Shown one piece after another: positions 53,531-61,818 of a stretch of DNA of 64,000 bases. Made by a program: the position numbers and the translations under genes. Every line of letters begins with the position of its first letter. Positions within the stretch are counted from its first letter, which is position 1. The stretch lies in the NCBI GenBank assembly GCA_017644045.1, contig JAEPMI010000014.1:124001-188000 (forward strand), written 5' to 3'. The DNA comes from Deltaproteobacteria bacterium. Its GTDB lineage: Bacteria; Myxococcota_A; Polyangia; Polyangiales; Houyiibacteriaceae. The notes below the pieces were generated by a model that had not been told where the DNA came from, searched no databases, and saw nothing but the letters and a program-made list of their open reading frames with translations.

Positions 53531-54997
53531 TCAGCTCTTGCGGGCGACGCCGCCCATCGCGACGTACTTGAGCTCGGTCCAGTCCTCGAGGCCGTAGCGG
53601 GACCCCTCTCGGCCCTGGCCGCTCTCCTTGATGCCGCCGAAGGGCGCCGCCGCGTTCGAGACCAGGCCGGTATTGACCCCGACCATGCCGTACTCGAGTC
53701 CCTCGCTGACGCGCCACACGCGGCCGAGGTCGCGAGCGTAGAAGTAGGACGCCAGACCGAAGGGCGTATCGTTTGCCATCCGTATCGCTTCCGATTCGTC
53801 GTCGAAGGTCATCACGGAGACGACCGGTCCGAAGATCTCCTCGCTCGAGATGGTCATTTTCGGGGTCACGTCGGTCACCACGGTCGGCGCGAAGAAGCGC
53901 GGACCGGCCTCGTGCACGTCGCCGCCGAGCACGATCTCGGCGCCTGCGTCGGTGGCCTGACCGAGCAGACGTTGCACCTTCGATACCGCGGCCTCGTCGA
54001 TCAACGGCCCGAGCGTGCTGCCCTCGTCCAGCCCGTAGCCGGGGTGGACGTCGGCCTCGATGCGCGCGCGGAGCTTCTCGACGAACTCGTCGTGAACGGA
54101 GCGCTGCACGAGCACTCGGTTCGCGGCGACGCAGCTCTGGCCGGCGTTGCGGAACTTGGCCACCATCAGACCGTCGACGGCCTCGTCGATGTCCGCGTCG
54201 TCGAAGACCAGGAAGGGCGCGTTCCCGCCGAGCTCGAGGCTCAGCCGCTTCAGGGTGCCAGCGGAGCCCTCGGCGAGCTTCTTCCCGATCTCGGTCGAGC
54301 CCGTGAAGCTCAGCTTCCGAACACGGCCGTCTTCGAGCCAGGGCTCGGAGATGGCGCGCGCGCTCGAGCCCGGTATCACGGAGACCACACCCTTCGGCAC
54401 GCCGGCTCGCTCGCAGAGCACCGCCAGGGCCAACGCGGAGAGCGGGGTGCTCTGGGCGGGCTTGAGCGCGAAGGTGCAGCCGGCGGCGAGCGCGGGCGCG
54501 AGCTTCCGCGTGATCATGGCGCACGGGAAGTTCCAGGGCGTGATGCCAGCGGTGATGCCGACCCCTTGCCGGAAGACCACCAGTCGCTGGTCCGGGTTCG
54601 CGCTCGGGATGGTATCGCCGTAGCTACGGCGCCCCTCCTCGGCGAACCACTTCACGAAGCTCGCGGCATAGCGAATCTCACCCCGCGACTGGTCGAGGGG
54701 CTTGCCGTGCTCCCGGGTCAGGATGCGGGCAAGGTCCTCCTGGTGCTCGCCCATCAGCCGGTCGAGCTCGTGGAGGATCGCACACCGTTGGTCGGCGGTG
54801 GTGGCCTGCCACTCGGGAAGCGCGGCCTCGGCGGCGTCGATGGCCTCGGTCGCGTGCTCCGAGTCGGCGCTCGCCACCTCGGCGAGAGGCTCGGCGCGGC
54901 CGGGATCCTCGACGACCAGCGTCTCGCCGGTCTCGCGCCACTCGCCCCCGATGAACGCCCTCGTCTCGAGAAGCGCTGCGTCCTTCAGACCATCCAT
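53531..54997 (-). CDS. gabD: Succinate-semialdehyde-type NAD(P) aldehyde dehydrogenase
   Basis: 488 residues, normal for the family. T-P-W-N-F-P (NAD site), F-T-G-S-T-E-I-G-K (Rossmann), the general base in L-E-L-G-G-N-A-P-F and the nucleophile Cys in F-R-N-A-G-Q-S-C-V-A-A-N-R. The last two are hallmarks of GabD-type succinate-semialdehyde dehydrogenases, though related semialdehydes are possible. Reaction: succinate semialdehyde + NAD(P)+ to succinate, in the GABA shunt or 4-aminobutyrate use. No gabT is adjacent. Confidence 0.88.
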   Translation of the reverse strand: MDGLKDAALLETRAFIGGEWRETGETLVVEDPGRAEPLAEVASADSEHATEAIDAAEAALPEWQATTADQRCAILHELDRLMGEHQEDLARILTREHGKPLDQSRGEIRYAASFVKWFAEEGRRSYGDTIPSANPDQRLVVFRQGVGITAGITPWNFPCAMITRKLAPALAAGCTFALKPAQSTPLSALALAVLCERAGVPKGVVSVIPGSSARAISEPWLEDGRVRKLSFTGSTEIGKKLAEGSAGTLKRLSLELGGNAPFLVFDDADIDEAVDGLMVAKFRNAGQSCVAANRVLVQRSVHDEFVEKLRARIEADVHPGYGLDEGSTLGPLIDEAAVSKVQRLLGQATDAGAEIVLGGDVHEAGPRFFAPTVVTDVTPKMTISSEEIFGPVVSVMTFDDESEAIRMANDTPFGLASYFYARDLGRVWRVSEGLEYGMVGVNTGLVSNAAAPFGGIKESGQGREGSRYGLEDWTELKYVAMGGVARKS

Positions 54998-55090
54998 GTC
55001 CGATCCCTACGCCCGCCGGGGCCGGCGGCAAGCACCCGGTCTTTGTCGACAACTGCGGCCATCGCTCGCCGATCGGTACGATCGACCGCG

Positions 55091-55969
55091 ATGGACGAGA
55101 GACGCGGCTGGCTGGACGAGCTCCAGCACTGGATGGACTTCGAGCTCTTCCATCTCGGCTCGGTGAAGCTGACCGTCGGTCGGGTCCTCATGGCCCTGCT
55201 GGTCGTGATCGCGACCTTCATCGTCTCGAGCATCGCTCGCAAGCTCGCTCGCCGCGCCTTTCAGCTCCGCGGTGTGCAGGACGTGGGCACGGTCGGGCTG
55301 GTCACCAACCTGCTGCACTACCTCGTCCTGGCCATCGGGTTCACGACCGCGCTCTCCACGATCGGTCTCGACCTCGGAGCGCTCTTCGCCGCGGGGGCCG
55401 TCTTCGCGGTCGCCCTCGGCTTCGCGATGCAGAACATCGTCCAGAACTTCGTGGGCGGGATCATCCTGCTCGTGGAGCGGAGCATCAAACCGGGGGACGT
55501 CCTCGAGGTCGAGGGCACGGTCGTCCGGATCGTGCGGATGGGCATCCGCAGCACCATCGCCCGCAGCCGCGATGGCGAGGATCTGCTCATCCCCAACGCG
55601 ACGCTCATCCAGGGCGTGGTCCGCAACCGCACCCTCGGCCGTCCGGTGTTTCGAGTCCGGGCGGGCGTTGGCGTCCACTACGAGTCCGACCTGGCCGTGA
55701 CCCGCAAGGCGCTGCAGGAGGTGGCCGACGCCCTGCACGACGCCGACACGGGCGAGCCGGCCCTCGTGCTCCTGCTCGGCTTCGGTTCGAGCAGCGTGGA
55801 CTTCGAGGTCGCCGTCTGGACCCGAGATCCCTGGCAGGCTCGCGTGCTCTCTTCGGAGATCTGCTTCGCGATCTGGGACGCGCTCAAGAAGGCCGGCATC
55901 GTGATCGCGTACCCGCAGATCGACGTGCACTTCGACGCCGACGCGCCGCCCTTCCGCGCGGCGAGCTGA
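55091..55969 (+). CDS. MscS-family channel, short form
   Basis: 292 residues from the ATG at 55091; the much longer open frame (from 53912) is antisense to gabD. Two or three N-terminal helices, then the MscS core: A-V-A-L-G-F-A-M-Q-N-I-V-Q-N-F-V-G-G (pore and hinge), I-K-P-G-D-V-L-E-V and G-I-R-S-T-I-A-R. It is shorter than the copy at 7934 and lacks its extra N-terminal helices. The gene ends 15 bases before a strong hairpin. Confidence 0.92.
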   Translation: MDERRGWLDELQHWMDFELFHLGSVKLTVGRVLMALLVVIATFIVSSIARKLARRAFQLRGVQDVGTVGLVTNLLHYLVLAIGFTTALSTIGLDLGALFAAGAVFAVALGFAMQNIVQNFVGGIILLVERSIKPGDVLEVEGTVVRIVRMGIRSTIARSRDGEDLLIPNATLIQGVVRNRTLGRPVFRVRAGVGVHYESDLAVTRKALQEVADALHDADTGEPALVLLLGFGSSSVDFEVAVWTRDPWQARVLSSEICFAIWDALKKAGIVIAYPQIDVHFDADAPPFRAAS

Positions 55970-55984
55970 CGCGCGTGAATTAGG

Positions 55985-56018
55985 GAGCGGCGCACCTCCG
56001 TGGAGAAGTGCGCCGCTC
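55985..56018. terminator. Hairpin after the second MscS gene
   Basis: GAGCGGCGCAC and GTGCGCCGCTC form a perfect 11-base stem; its 12-base loop holds a further CTCC/GGAG pair. It lies 15 bases past the MscS stop and could end transcription from both sides of the convergent gap. What follows is G/T-rich (GGTTGGGTTGGGGG) instead of a clean T run, so it may be a weak or Rho-assisted end. Confidence 0.65.
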
Positions 56019-56132
56019 GGTTGGGTTGGGGGTGAGGGCCGAGGGGGATGAGGAGTGGTGGGGTTGTCCCCTCGACCTTCACGAGGAGGGCTGGGGTCAC
56101 CCTTTCCCGGCGTCCAGCTCCGCCGCGAGCGG

Positions 56133-56975
56133 TCAGCGGCGGTGGCGGCCCAGGTAGGCCTGAGCGACCGCGGTGATCAGCTCGAGTGGCGCGCCGAACC
56201 AGGCCGCGTCGATCGATCCGGCGACCTCACCGCCGCGCCGGCGCACCTCGAGCCGTCGCGTCGAGCCGTCGCCCGCCTGTTCGAATCCGCCGATCTCGCT
56301 CCAGGTGAACGACTCGGGACCCGTCGGCAGCCCCACCACGCAACCGTCCGGCGCGAGCACGAGGACTCGGGGTCGCTTCGAGCGACGCGAGACCGAGCGC
56401 CAGTTCCGGGCGAACGCCATCGGCAGGGCCGCACCCACCGCGGCGCCAGCGCCGGCGATCGCCACAGCGATCAGCGCGCTGCCACTGAGTGCACCACCGT
56501 AGAGCCCGAGCAGCCCACCGGCCGAGCCGGCGGCGAGCACGTCCACGCCCCGTCGCCACCAGCCGCCGGGTCCGGCGCCGACCGGTACCTCGAGCGCGCC
56601 GGGGACGTCTTCACGCGCCAGCACCTTCTGCATCAGCTGGTCGGAGGGGAGCATCGGCCGCTGCAGCCCGCGGTCGCGGTAGCCGCTCTGCTCGACCCGG
56701 GCCCGAATCCGGGCCTCCAGGGTCTGCAGGTCGGGGATGTCGTCGGGCAGCTCGTCCGGACCGACCTCGATCCAGGGCGGTCGCGGCGGTTGCCGCGGGA
56801 CGAGGACGAACGCCGTCTTCGGCGCGTCGGTCGGCATGAGCGCGACGCCGAAGACCTGGTCCCACCGCGCCTCGAGCCGGAGCCGACCCTCCGTATTGGC
56901 CGTGATCCCCTCGGGGGTGAGCTCGAACGGTCCGCCTCGGCCTTTCACCGGCGTCTCTCGAATCCAGCCGCTCAC
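56133..56975 (-). CDS. Hypothetical protein with two membrane helices
   Basis: 280 residues from the GTG at 56975; another GTG at 57020 would give 295, and no good ribosome site helps to decide. Residues 1-60 are a beta-rich start (F-E-L-T-P-E-G-I, L-R-L-E-A-R-W) resembling a PH-like/YdjO-type region; 65-135 are helical and charged; about 140-185 hold two hydrophobic Gly/Ala-rich helices; the rest (R-V-L-V-L-A-P-D-G, F-T-W-S-E-I-G) is again PH-like. No family is recognised. It diverges from the XPB-type helicase gene. Confidence 0.5.
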   Translation of the reverse strand: MSGWIRETPVKGRGGPFELTPEGITANTEGRLRLEARWDQVFGVALMPTDAPKTAFVLVPRQPPRPPWIEVGPDELPDDIPDLQTLEARIRARVEQSGYRDRGLQRPMLPSDQLMQKVLAREDVPGALEVPVGAGPGGWWRRGVDVLAAGSAGGLLGLYGGALSGSALIAVAIAGAGAAVGAALPMAFARNWRSVSRRSKRPRVLVLAPDGCVVGLPTGPESFTWSEIGGFEQAGDGSTRRLEVRRRGGEVAGSIDAAWFGAPLELITAVAQAYLGRHRR

Positions 56976-57056
56976 TGCCTGACGTATGAGCGCTTCGACG
57001 GCTTTCGTCGAGCCCAGCACACGCAACCGAGCGCTGCGAGCGCCGAGGAAGGCGCC

Positions 57057-58484
57057 ATGGAGCGACGTTCCGAGCCCCTGGACGAGAAGGGGAGCGCCGC
57101 TCGTGTTAGAGCACGAGCCGTGGTTCGCCTGGCGTTCAAGAGCGGCACCCTGGAAGTGCACGGCCTCGACGAGGGCGATCCGCGCGTGCCCTCCCAGTGC
57201 CGCTGGGACGCGCGCTCTGCCTGTCACCGAGCGGCCGCGCAGGACTACGCGGCGATCGTGATGAGCTTCGTTCGAGGCGAGGTCGCCTACGAGGACGAGG
57301 CCCGTGCCTACGAAGAGCTCGAGGGCGGGCTGCGCGTCCGGCGCGAGCCGCGGCCCTATCAGCGCGAAGCGATCACGGCGTGGAAGAAGGCGCGCGGGCA
57401 GGGACTGGTCGTCCTCCCGACCGGCGCCGGCAAGTCCTACGTGGCGATGATGGCCATCGACGATCGCCGGCGCTCGACGCTGGTGATCGCGCCGACCCTC
57501 GATCTCGTGCGCCAGTGGTACGACAACCTGCGCACCGCGTTCGGGGTCGACGTCGGCGTGGTCGGCGGCGGCGAGCATCGGGTCCTGCCGATCACCGTCA
57601 CGACCTACGACTCGGCGTACATCCACATGGAGCACTTCGGGAACCGCTTCGGTCTCGTGGTCTTCGACGAGGCGCACCACCTCCCGGGCGAGACCTACGC
57701 CCTGGCGGCGAAGCTCTGCCTCGCGCCCTTCCGGCTCGGGCTGACGGCGACCCCCGAGCGCGCCGACGGTCGCGAGGCGCTCCTCGAGGAGCTCGTCGGT
57801 CCGATGGTCTATCGGCAGGAGATCGTCGAGATGAGTGGCGACTACCTCGCCGACTACGAGACCGTGCGCATCGCCATCGACCTCAGCCCCGAGGAGCGCC
57901 AGCGCTACGACACCGCCCGCGCGACCTACCGCGCGTTCGTGGTCAGCCAGGGCATTCGCATGGGCTCCAAGACCGGCTGGAGCGACTTCATCATGCGCTC
58001 CACCTTCAGCGAAGAGGGCCGCCGAGCCTTCGCCGCCTACCGCGAGCAGCGCCAGCTCGCCTTCGCCGCCTCGGCGAAGATGGAGACCGTCGCGCAGCTC
58101 CTCCACGACCACCGCAACGATCGCGCGATCCTCTTCACCCAGGACAACGCGACCGCCTTCGACATCAGCCGGCGCTTCCTGATCCCGTCGATCACCCACC
58201 AGACCAAGGTCAGCGAGCGCTCCGACATCCTCGCGGCGCTCGCGGAGGGTCGCATCCGCGCGGTGGTCACCTCGAAGGTGCTCAACGAGGGCGTCGACGT
58301 GCCCGACGCGAACGTCGCCGTCATCGTCAGCGGCAGCGGCAGCGTTCGCGAGCACGTGCAGCGGCTCGGACGCGTGCTCCGAAAGAAGGAAGACAAGCGC
58401 GCGGTGCTCTACGAGCTGGTCACCCGCGAGACCAGCGAGGCGTTCACCAGCGAGCGCCGGAGGGACCACGTTGCTTACCGCTGA
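57057..58484 (+). CDS. XPB/Rad25-type DNA helicase
   Basis: 475 residues. The ATG at 57057 has GAGG and AAGG 4-8 bases upstream. SF2 motifs: P-T-G-A-G-K-S (121-127), V-F-D-E-A-H-H (DEAH, 204-207), L-T-A-T-P-E-R, and in the second half S-K-V-L-N-E-G-V-D-V and R-L-G-R-V-L-R-K-K-E. Y-Q-R-E-A-I-T-A-W is the Q-motif region, and residues 1-95 form a short XPB-type damage-recognition-like N-domain (L-E-V-H-G-L). XPB opens DNA around lesions in nucleotide-excision repair. Its last 14 bases overlap the Bax1-like gene, the usual partner. Confidence 0.9.
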   Translation: MERRSEPLDEKGSAARVRARAVVRLAFKSGTLEVHGLDEGDPRVPSQCRWDARSACHRAAAQDYAAIVMSFVRGEVAYEDEARAYEELEGGLRVRREPRPYQREAITAWKKARGQGLVVLPTGAGKSYVAMMAIDDRRRSTLVIAPTLDLVRQWYDNLRTAFGVDVGVVGGGEHRVLPITVTTYDSAYIHMEHFGNRFGLVVFDEAHHLPGETYALAAKLCLAPFRLGLTATPERADGREALLEELVGPMVYRQEIVEMSGDYLADYETVRIAIDLSPEERQRYDTARATYRAFVVSQGIRMGSKTGWSDFIMRSTFSEEGRRAFAAYREQRQLAFAASAKMETVAQLLHDHRNDRAILFTQDNATAFDISRRFLIPSITHQTKVSERSDILAALAEGRIRAVVTSKVLNEGVDVPDANVAVIVSGSGSVREHVQRLGRVLRKKEDKRAVLYELVTRETSEAFTSERRRDHVAYR

Positions 58485-59682
58485 CCTGGTCCGCGTCTAC
58501 CGTCGCAAGGGCGAGCTGAAGCTCCGCGACTGGAAGGGCGACGCGCGCGCGAACGCGGAGTCGATCGCACGGCGCTACGTCACCATCGCGGAGGCCCACG
58601 TGGGCAAGACCCGCGGCGAGCTCCGCGACGCCATGGACGACGTGCCGGCGCCGGCGCGCGACCGGAAGGTCGCCGACGGGCTGCGAAAGCTGGTGATGGA
58701 CCGCTGCGAGGTCGAGGTCGACGCCGAGCACGACCCGGCCGAGATTCGCCAGGCCGTGTTCGAGCGCGCCGCCGAGCTTCGTCGGGAAGCGACCCACCGC
58801 GGCGCCTTCGAGCGCGAGGCGGTCATCGCCGAAGTGGCTGAGGCGCGTGGGCTCCAGCCCGAAGAGATCGAGCGACTGCTCTACGCCGACCTCAAGCGCA
58901 ACCACCGCATCCTCGCCTTCGAAGCGATCGGGGGCGAAGCGCTCGTCGACCTCTACGACGAGTCACAGGTGCAGGCGGTGCTGCTGCGCGCGGAGAAGGT
59001 GGTCGTGCAGGTCGCGGCCAAGTCGCCGGCGACCTACCGCTACCTCTTCCGGAAGCTGAAGTTCCTCCGCCTGCTCCACACCATCGAGCCGGGCGAGAAG
59101 GGCGGCTACAAGATCGAGATCGATGGCCCCTTCAGCCTGCTCTCGAGCGTGACCAAGTACGGTCTGCAGCTCGCGATGGCCTTCCCCGCCATCCGCGCCT
59201 GCGACGCCTGGGCGCTCGACGCGCAGGTCCGCTGGGGCAAGAAGCGCGACCGCGTGCACTTCCACGCGGAGGGCGAGCGGAAGGCCGGCGAGCGCGAGGC
59301 CGCGCTCCCCGACGAGGTCCAGAAGCTCCTCGACAAGCACAGTGAGCGCTTCGAGAAGGGTCGCACCCCATGGGCCGTGTCGCCCTCGAGCGAGATCCTC
59401 TCCCTGCCGGGCGTGGGCGTGTGCATCCCCGACCTCGTCTTCGAGAAGGACGGCACCAAGGTCTACCTGGAAGCGCTCGGGTACTGGAGCCGCGACGCCG
59501 TGTGGAAGCGCGTCGAGCTCGTCGAAGCGGGGCTACCCGTCCCGATGGTCTTCGCCGTCCCGAGCCGCCTCCGCGTGAGCGAGGAGGTCCTGCCGGAAGA
59601 TCTCCCGGGCGCGCTCGTGGTCTACAAGGGCGTCATCCCCGCGAAGAAGCTCGAGGAAGCCCTCGACTCCGCCGCGAGCTGA
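58471..59682 (+). CDS. Bax1/DUF790-family nuclease, partner of XPB
   Basis: 403 residues. Start at 58471 (TTG) overlaps the helicase end by 14 bases. L-T-A-D-L-V-R-V-Y-R-R-K and I-A-R-R-Y near the start, L-K-F-L-R-L-L-H in the middle, and a C-terminal PD-(D/E)xK-type site I-P-D-L-V-F ... V-Y-L-E-A-L-G-Y-W (E-x-x-G-Y/F-W) match DUF790, known in archaea as Bax1. Bax1 binds XPB, stimulates it and cuts the 3' side of DNA bubbles. The pair is typical of Archaea and rarer in bacteria. The overlap and order suggest that the two proteins act as a complex. Confidence 0.87.
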   Translation: MLTADLVRVYRRKGELKLRDWKGDARANAESIARRYVTIAEAHVGKTRGELRDAMDDVPAPARDRKVADGLRKLVMDRCEVEVDAEHDPAEIRQAVFERAAELRREATHRGAFEREAVIAEVAEARGLQPEEIERLLYADLKRNHRILAFEAIGGEALVDLYDESQVQAVLLRAEKVVVQVAAKSPATYRYLFRKLKFLRLLHTIEPGEKGGYKIEIDGPFSLLSSVTKYGLQLAMAFPAIRACDAWALDAQVRWGKKRDRVHFHAEGERKAGEREAALPDEVQKLLDKHSERFEKGRTPWAVSPSSEILSLPGVGVCIPDLVFEKDGTKVYLEALGYWSRDAVWKRVELVEAGLPVPMVFAVPSRLRVSEEVLPEDLPGALVVYKGVIPAKKLEEALDSAAS

Positions 59683-59753
59683 GCCTCGGCGCCCGAAGAC
59701 GAACTCCAGGGGCGAGGGCATCAGGTCTCGCCGCGGCGTCGTTCGAGCGAGAG

Positions 59754-60692
59754 CTAGCGGCTACAGGTGATGCTGCCGTTGGGCAGCGGCGGGTAGCTGA
59801 AGATCGCGCCGTAGCACATCTCCTGCAGCGAGCTGTCGCCGAAGGTCACCGTCGAGCTGGTCGGGTTCTGGTAGCGACAGCGGACGTTGATGCTGTCGCC
59901 CTCGGCGAGCGCGACGGGCGCATCGAGGAGCGAGAACTGCTGGTCGTCGAAGGAGTAGGTGTCCTCGAGGAGGAGGGTCTCGGTGCCGCCGGCGACCGCG
60001 CGGATCTCCATGTAGTCGCCGAACTGATGCATGTGCGGCGAGACCGCGAAGATGGTCGTGTCGGCGCGCGCGGTGCAGTTGCCCTCGACCCAGTGGTCGC
60101 CGGCCATCGGCGGGATCGAGAAGGACTCGTTGCCCGCGAGCAGCACCTGGGCGACGTCGCTCACCTCGGACTCGTCGACCGCCACGACCTCGATGCCGCT
60201 GTGGCCGGTGAGCTCGGCGCTGCCGACGTTGAAGAGGTGGAGGTTGAGCAGGATCTGTGCGCCGGCGGGGATCTCCACGGCGACGCCCTCGGGGAGCTCG
60301 AGCGGCTCGGTGCCGACCCCGGAGCCGTAGATCATGTCCGGTCCGTTGGTGAAGGCCGCGCAGTTGGCGGTCCCATCGGGCCACGCCGAGTCGTACTCGA
60401 GGGTGACCACGGTGTGGTGCGTGCCCTCCGGCGCGATCGGGTAGAAGGCGCGAACGAAGACGCTCTCGGGGACGGTCTGCCGCACGCAGACGTAGCCCTC
60501 TTCGCCCGCGGGCATGCTCCAGTCGCCGCCGACGATCTCGTAGCGCCCGTCCGGCGGCACGAAGCTGTCGACCTCACCCGATCCGGCGTCGACGTCGGGC
60601 GTGCCGATGTCGCGCGAGGACGAATCGTCCGTGACCATGCCGTCGTCGCCGCAGGCGAGCAGTGCGATCAGCGCGAAGGGAAGCTTCTTCAT
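59754..60692 (-). CDS. PHM-like copper monooxygenase lipoprotein 1
   Basis: 312 residues. Lipobox L-L-A-C14, mature end C-G-D-D-G. The copper type II ascorbate-dependent monooxygenase (PHM/DBM) core is seen with all six ligands in order: H92-H93 (T-H-H-T), H152 (N-L-H-L-F-N), H220-x-H222 (P-H-M-H-Q-F-G) and M292 (Q-E-M-C-Y). These match PHM His107/108/172 (CuH) and His242/244/Met314 (CuM). The PHM fold (about 300 residues) fills the rest. Substrate unknown; likely hydroxylation at the cell surface. Last of three tandem copies; the structured element copy B separates it from the second. Confidence 0.85.
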   Translation of the reverse strand: MKKLPFALIALLACGDDGMVTDDSSSRDIGTPDVDAGSGEVDSFVPPDGRYEIVGGDWSMPAGEEGYVCVRQTVPESVFVRAFYPIAPEGTHHTVVTLEYDSAWPDGTANCAAFTNGPDMIYGSGVGTEPLELPEGVAVEIPAGAQILLNLHLFNVGSAELTGHSGIEVVAVDESEVSDVAQVLLAGNESFSIPPMAGDHWVEGNCTARADTTIFAVSPHMHQFGDYMEIRAVAGGTETLLLEDTYSFDDQQFSLLDAPVALAEGDSINVRCRYQNPTSSTVTFGDSSLQEMCYGAIFSYPPLPNGSITCSR

Positions 60693-60746
60693 GAGGACTC
60701 CGTGGGGGCGGCACCCCCGATCGTTGCAGGTTCGAGCGTAAGAGGT

Positions 60747-60868
60747 GGAGGACGTGGCGCGAAGCGCGAGGACGCACCGAGCGGCTTTGCCGCGAGACCT
60801 TCAGGTTTTTTGGGGAAAGGAGGAGCGATTCACTCGCGACGACTGGGGGGATTCTTCAAAATCCCCCC
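60747..60868 (-). repeat. Structured dispersed element, copy B
   Basis: 122 bases in the gap between PHM-like genes 2 and 1, on their strand and starting 5 bases after the stop of gene 2. Read on the minus strand: P1 (GGGGGGATT/AATCCCCCC, loop TTGAAG), P2 (GCGA/TCGC, loop GTGAA), linker with CCCCAAAAAA and CTGAAGGTCTCGC, P3 (GCGGC/GCCGC, loop AAA), CTCGGTGCGTCCTCGCG and a further CGCG/CGCG hairpin. It matches copy A (28904-29016) in order, loops and linkers; stems differ in paired fashion. A T-rich tail after P1 is lacking. Confidence 0.8.
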
Positions 60869-60873
60869 AAGAA

Positions 60874-61815
60874 TCAGTTGGTGCAGGACAGGCCGAAGGG
60901 CAGCGGCGGATAGAAGAGCAGGCCCGCGTAGCACATCTCGGTGAGCGTGCTGTCGCCCCAGCGAACGGTGGAGCTCGTCGGATTCTGGTAGCGGCACTCC
61001 ACGCGGATGCGCTCGCCCGGCTGGAGCACGAGCGGGTCGATGTGCCGGTAGCGCTGGTCGTCGAAGCTGTAGGTGTCCTCGAAGATCAGCCGCTCGCCGG
61101 CTTCGGTCTGCGCGTAGACGCGCTGGTAGTCGCCGTACTGGTGCATGTGCGGGAAGAGCGCGAAGACCGTGGTCTCTTCGTCCATCGTGCAGCCACCGTT
61201 CACCCAGTAGTCCGACGCCATCGCGGGGATGGTGAAGAACTCGTCGCCTGCCAGGACGGAGCCGGCTTCGTGCACGACCTCGCTCGGATCGACGGTGACG
61301 ACCTCGAGGCCGCTGTGGCCGGCGATCGCTTCGCGGCCGGCGTTGAAGAGGTGGAGGTTGATCATCACCTGCGAGCCCGCCGGGATCCGGATGGCCACGC
61401 CTTCGGGCATCACGAAGGGATCGGTGCCCACACCAGAGCCGAAGATCATCTTCGGCGCGTGGTTCACGACGCTGCACGGGATGGACTCGTCGGGGATCGA
61501 CGAGTCCTCCATGTAGGTCACCACGGTGTGGTGGGTCCCGTTGGGGTCGATCGGGTTCAGCTCGCGAATGTAGATGTCGCGGTCGATGGTGCGCCGAACG
61601 CAGCGATAGCCTTCGCCGCCGGGACCCATGGACCAGTCGCCGCCGATCAGCTCGAAGCGGCCGCCGCCCTCGGGGATCGGATCGCCGAAGCTGAGCGGAC
61701 CCCCATCGACCCTGGGCGGATCGACGGGGCCACCGTCCATGTCGGTGTCGATCGGCGCGTCATCCCCGCCGCCACAGGCGAGGGCGAGCGCGAGGATGAC
61801 GATGGCCCCCCGCAT
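60874..61815 (-). CDS. PHM-like copper monooxygenase lipoprotein 2
   Basis: 313 residues. Lipobox A-L-A-C14, mature end C-G-G-G-D-D. Copper ligands complete: H95-H96, H155, H223-x-H225, M294 (T-E-M-C-Y). About 45-50 percent of residues look identical to copies 1 and 3 by eye. The ATG is 3 bases after the stop of copy 3, so translation is probably coupled. Expected location: outer or inner membrane, periplasmic or surface side. Confidence 0.85.
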   Translation of the reverse strand: MRGAIVILALALACGGGDDAPIDTDMDGGPVDPPRVDGGPLSFGDPIPEGGGRFELIGGDWSMGPGGEGYRCVRRTIDRDIYIRELNPIDPNGTHHTVVTYMEDSSIPDESIPCSVVNHAPKMIFGSGVGTDPFVMPEGVAIRIPAGSQVMINLHLFNAGREAIAGHSGLEVVTVDPSEVVHEAGSVLAGDEFFTIPAMASDYWVNGGCTMDEETTVFALFPHMHQYGDYQRVYAQTEAGERLIFEDTYSFDDQRYRHIDPLVLQPGERIRVECRYQNPTSSTVRWGDSTLTEMCYAGLLFYPPLPFGLSCTN

Positions 61816-61818
61816 GGC

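Noticed and set aside
59683-59753. Third copy of the structured element near GGTCTCGCCGCGGCG
   Set aside because: Only about 10 bases resemble the linker; the hairpins and the rest are missing.
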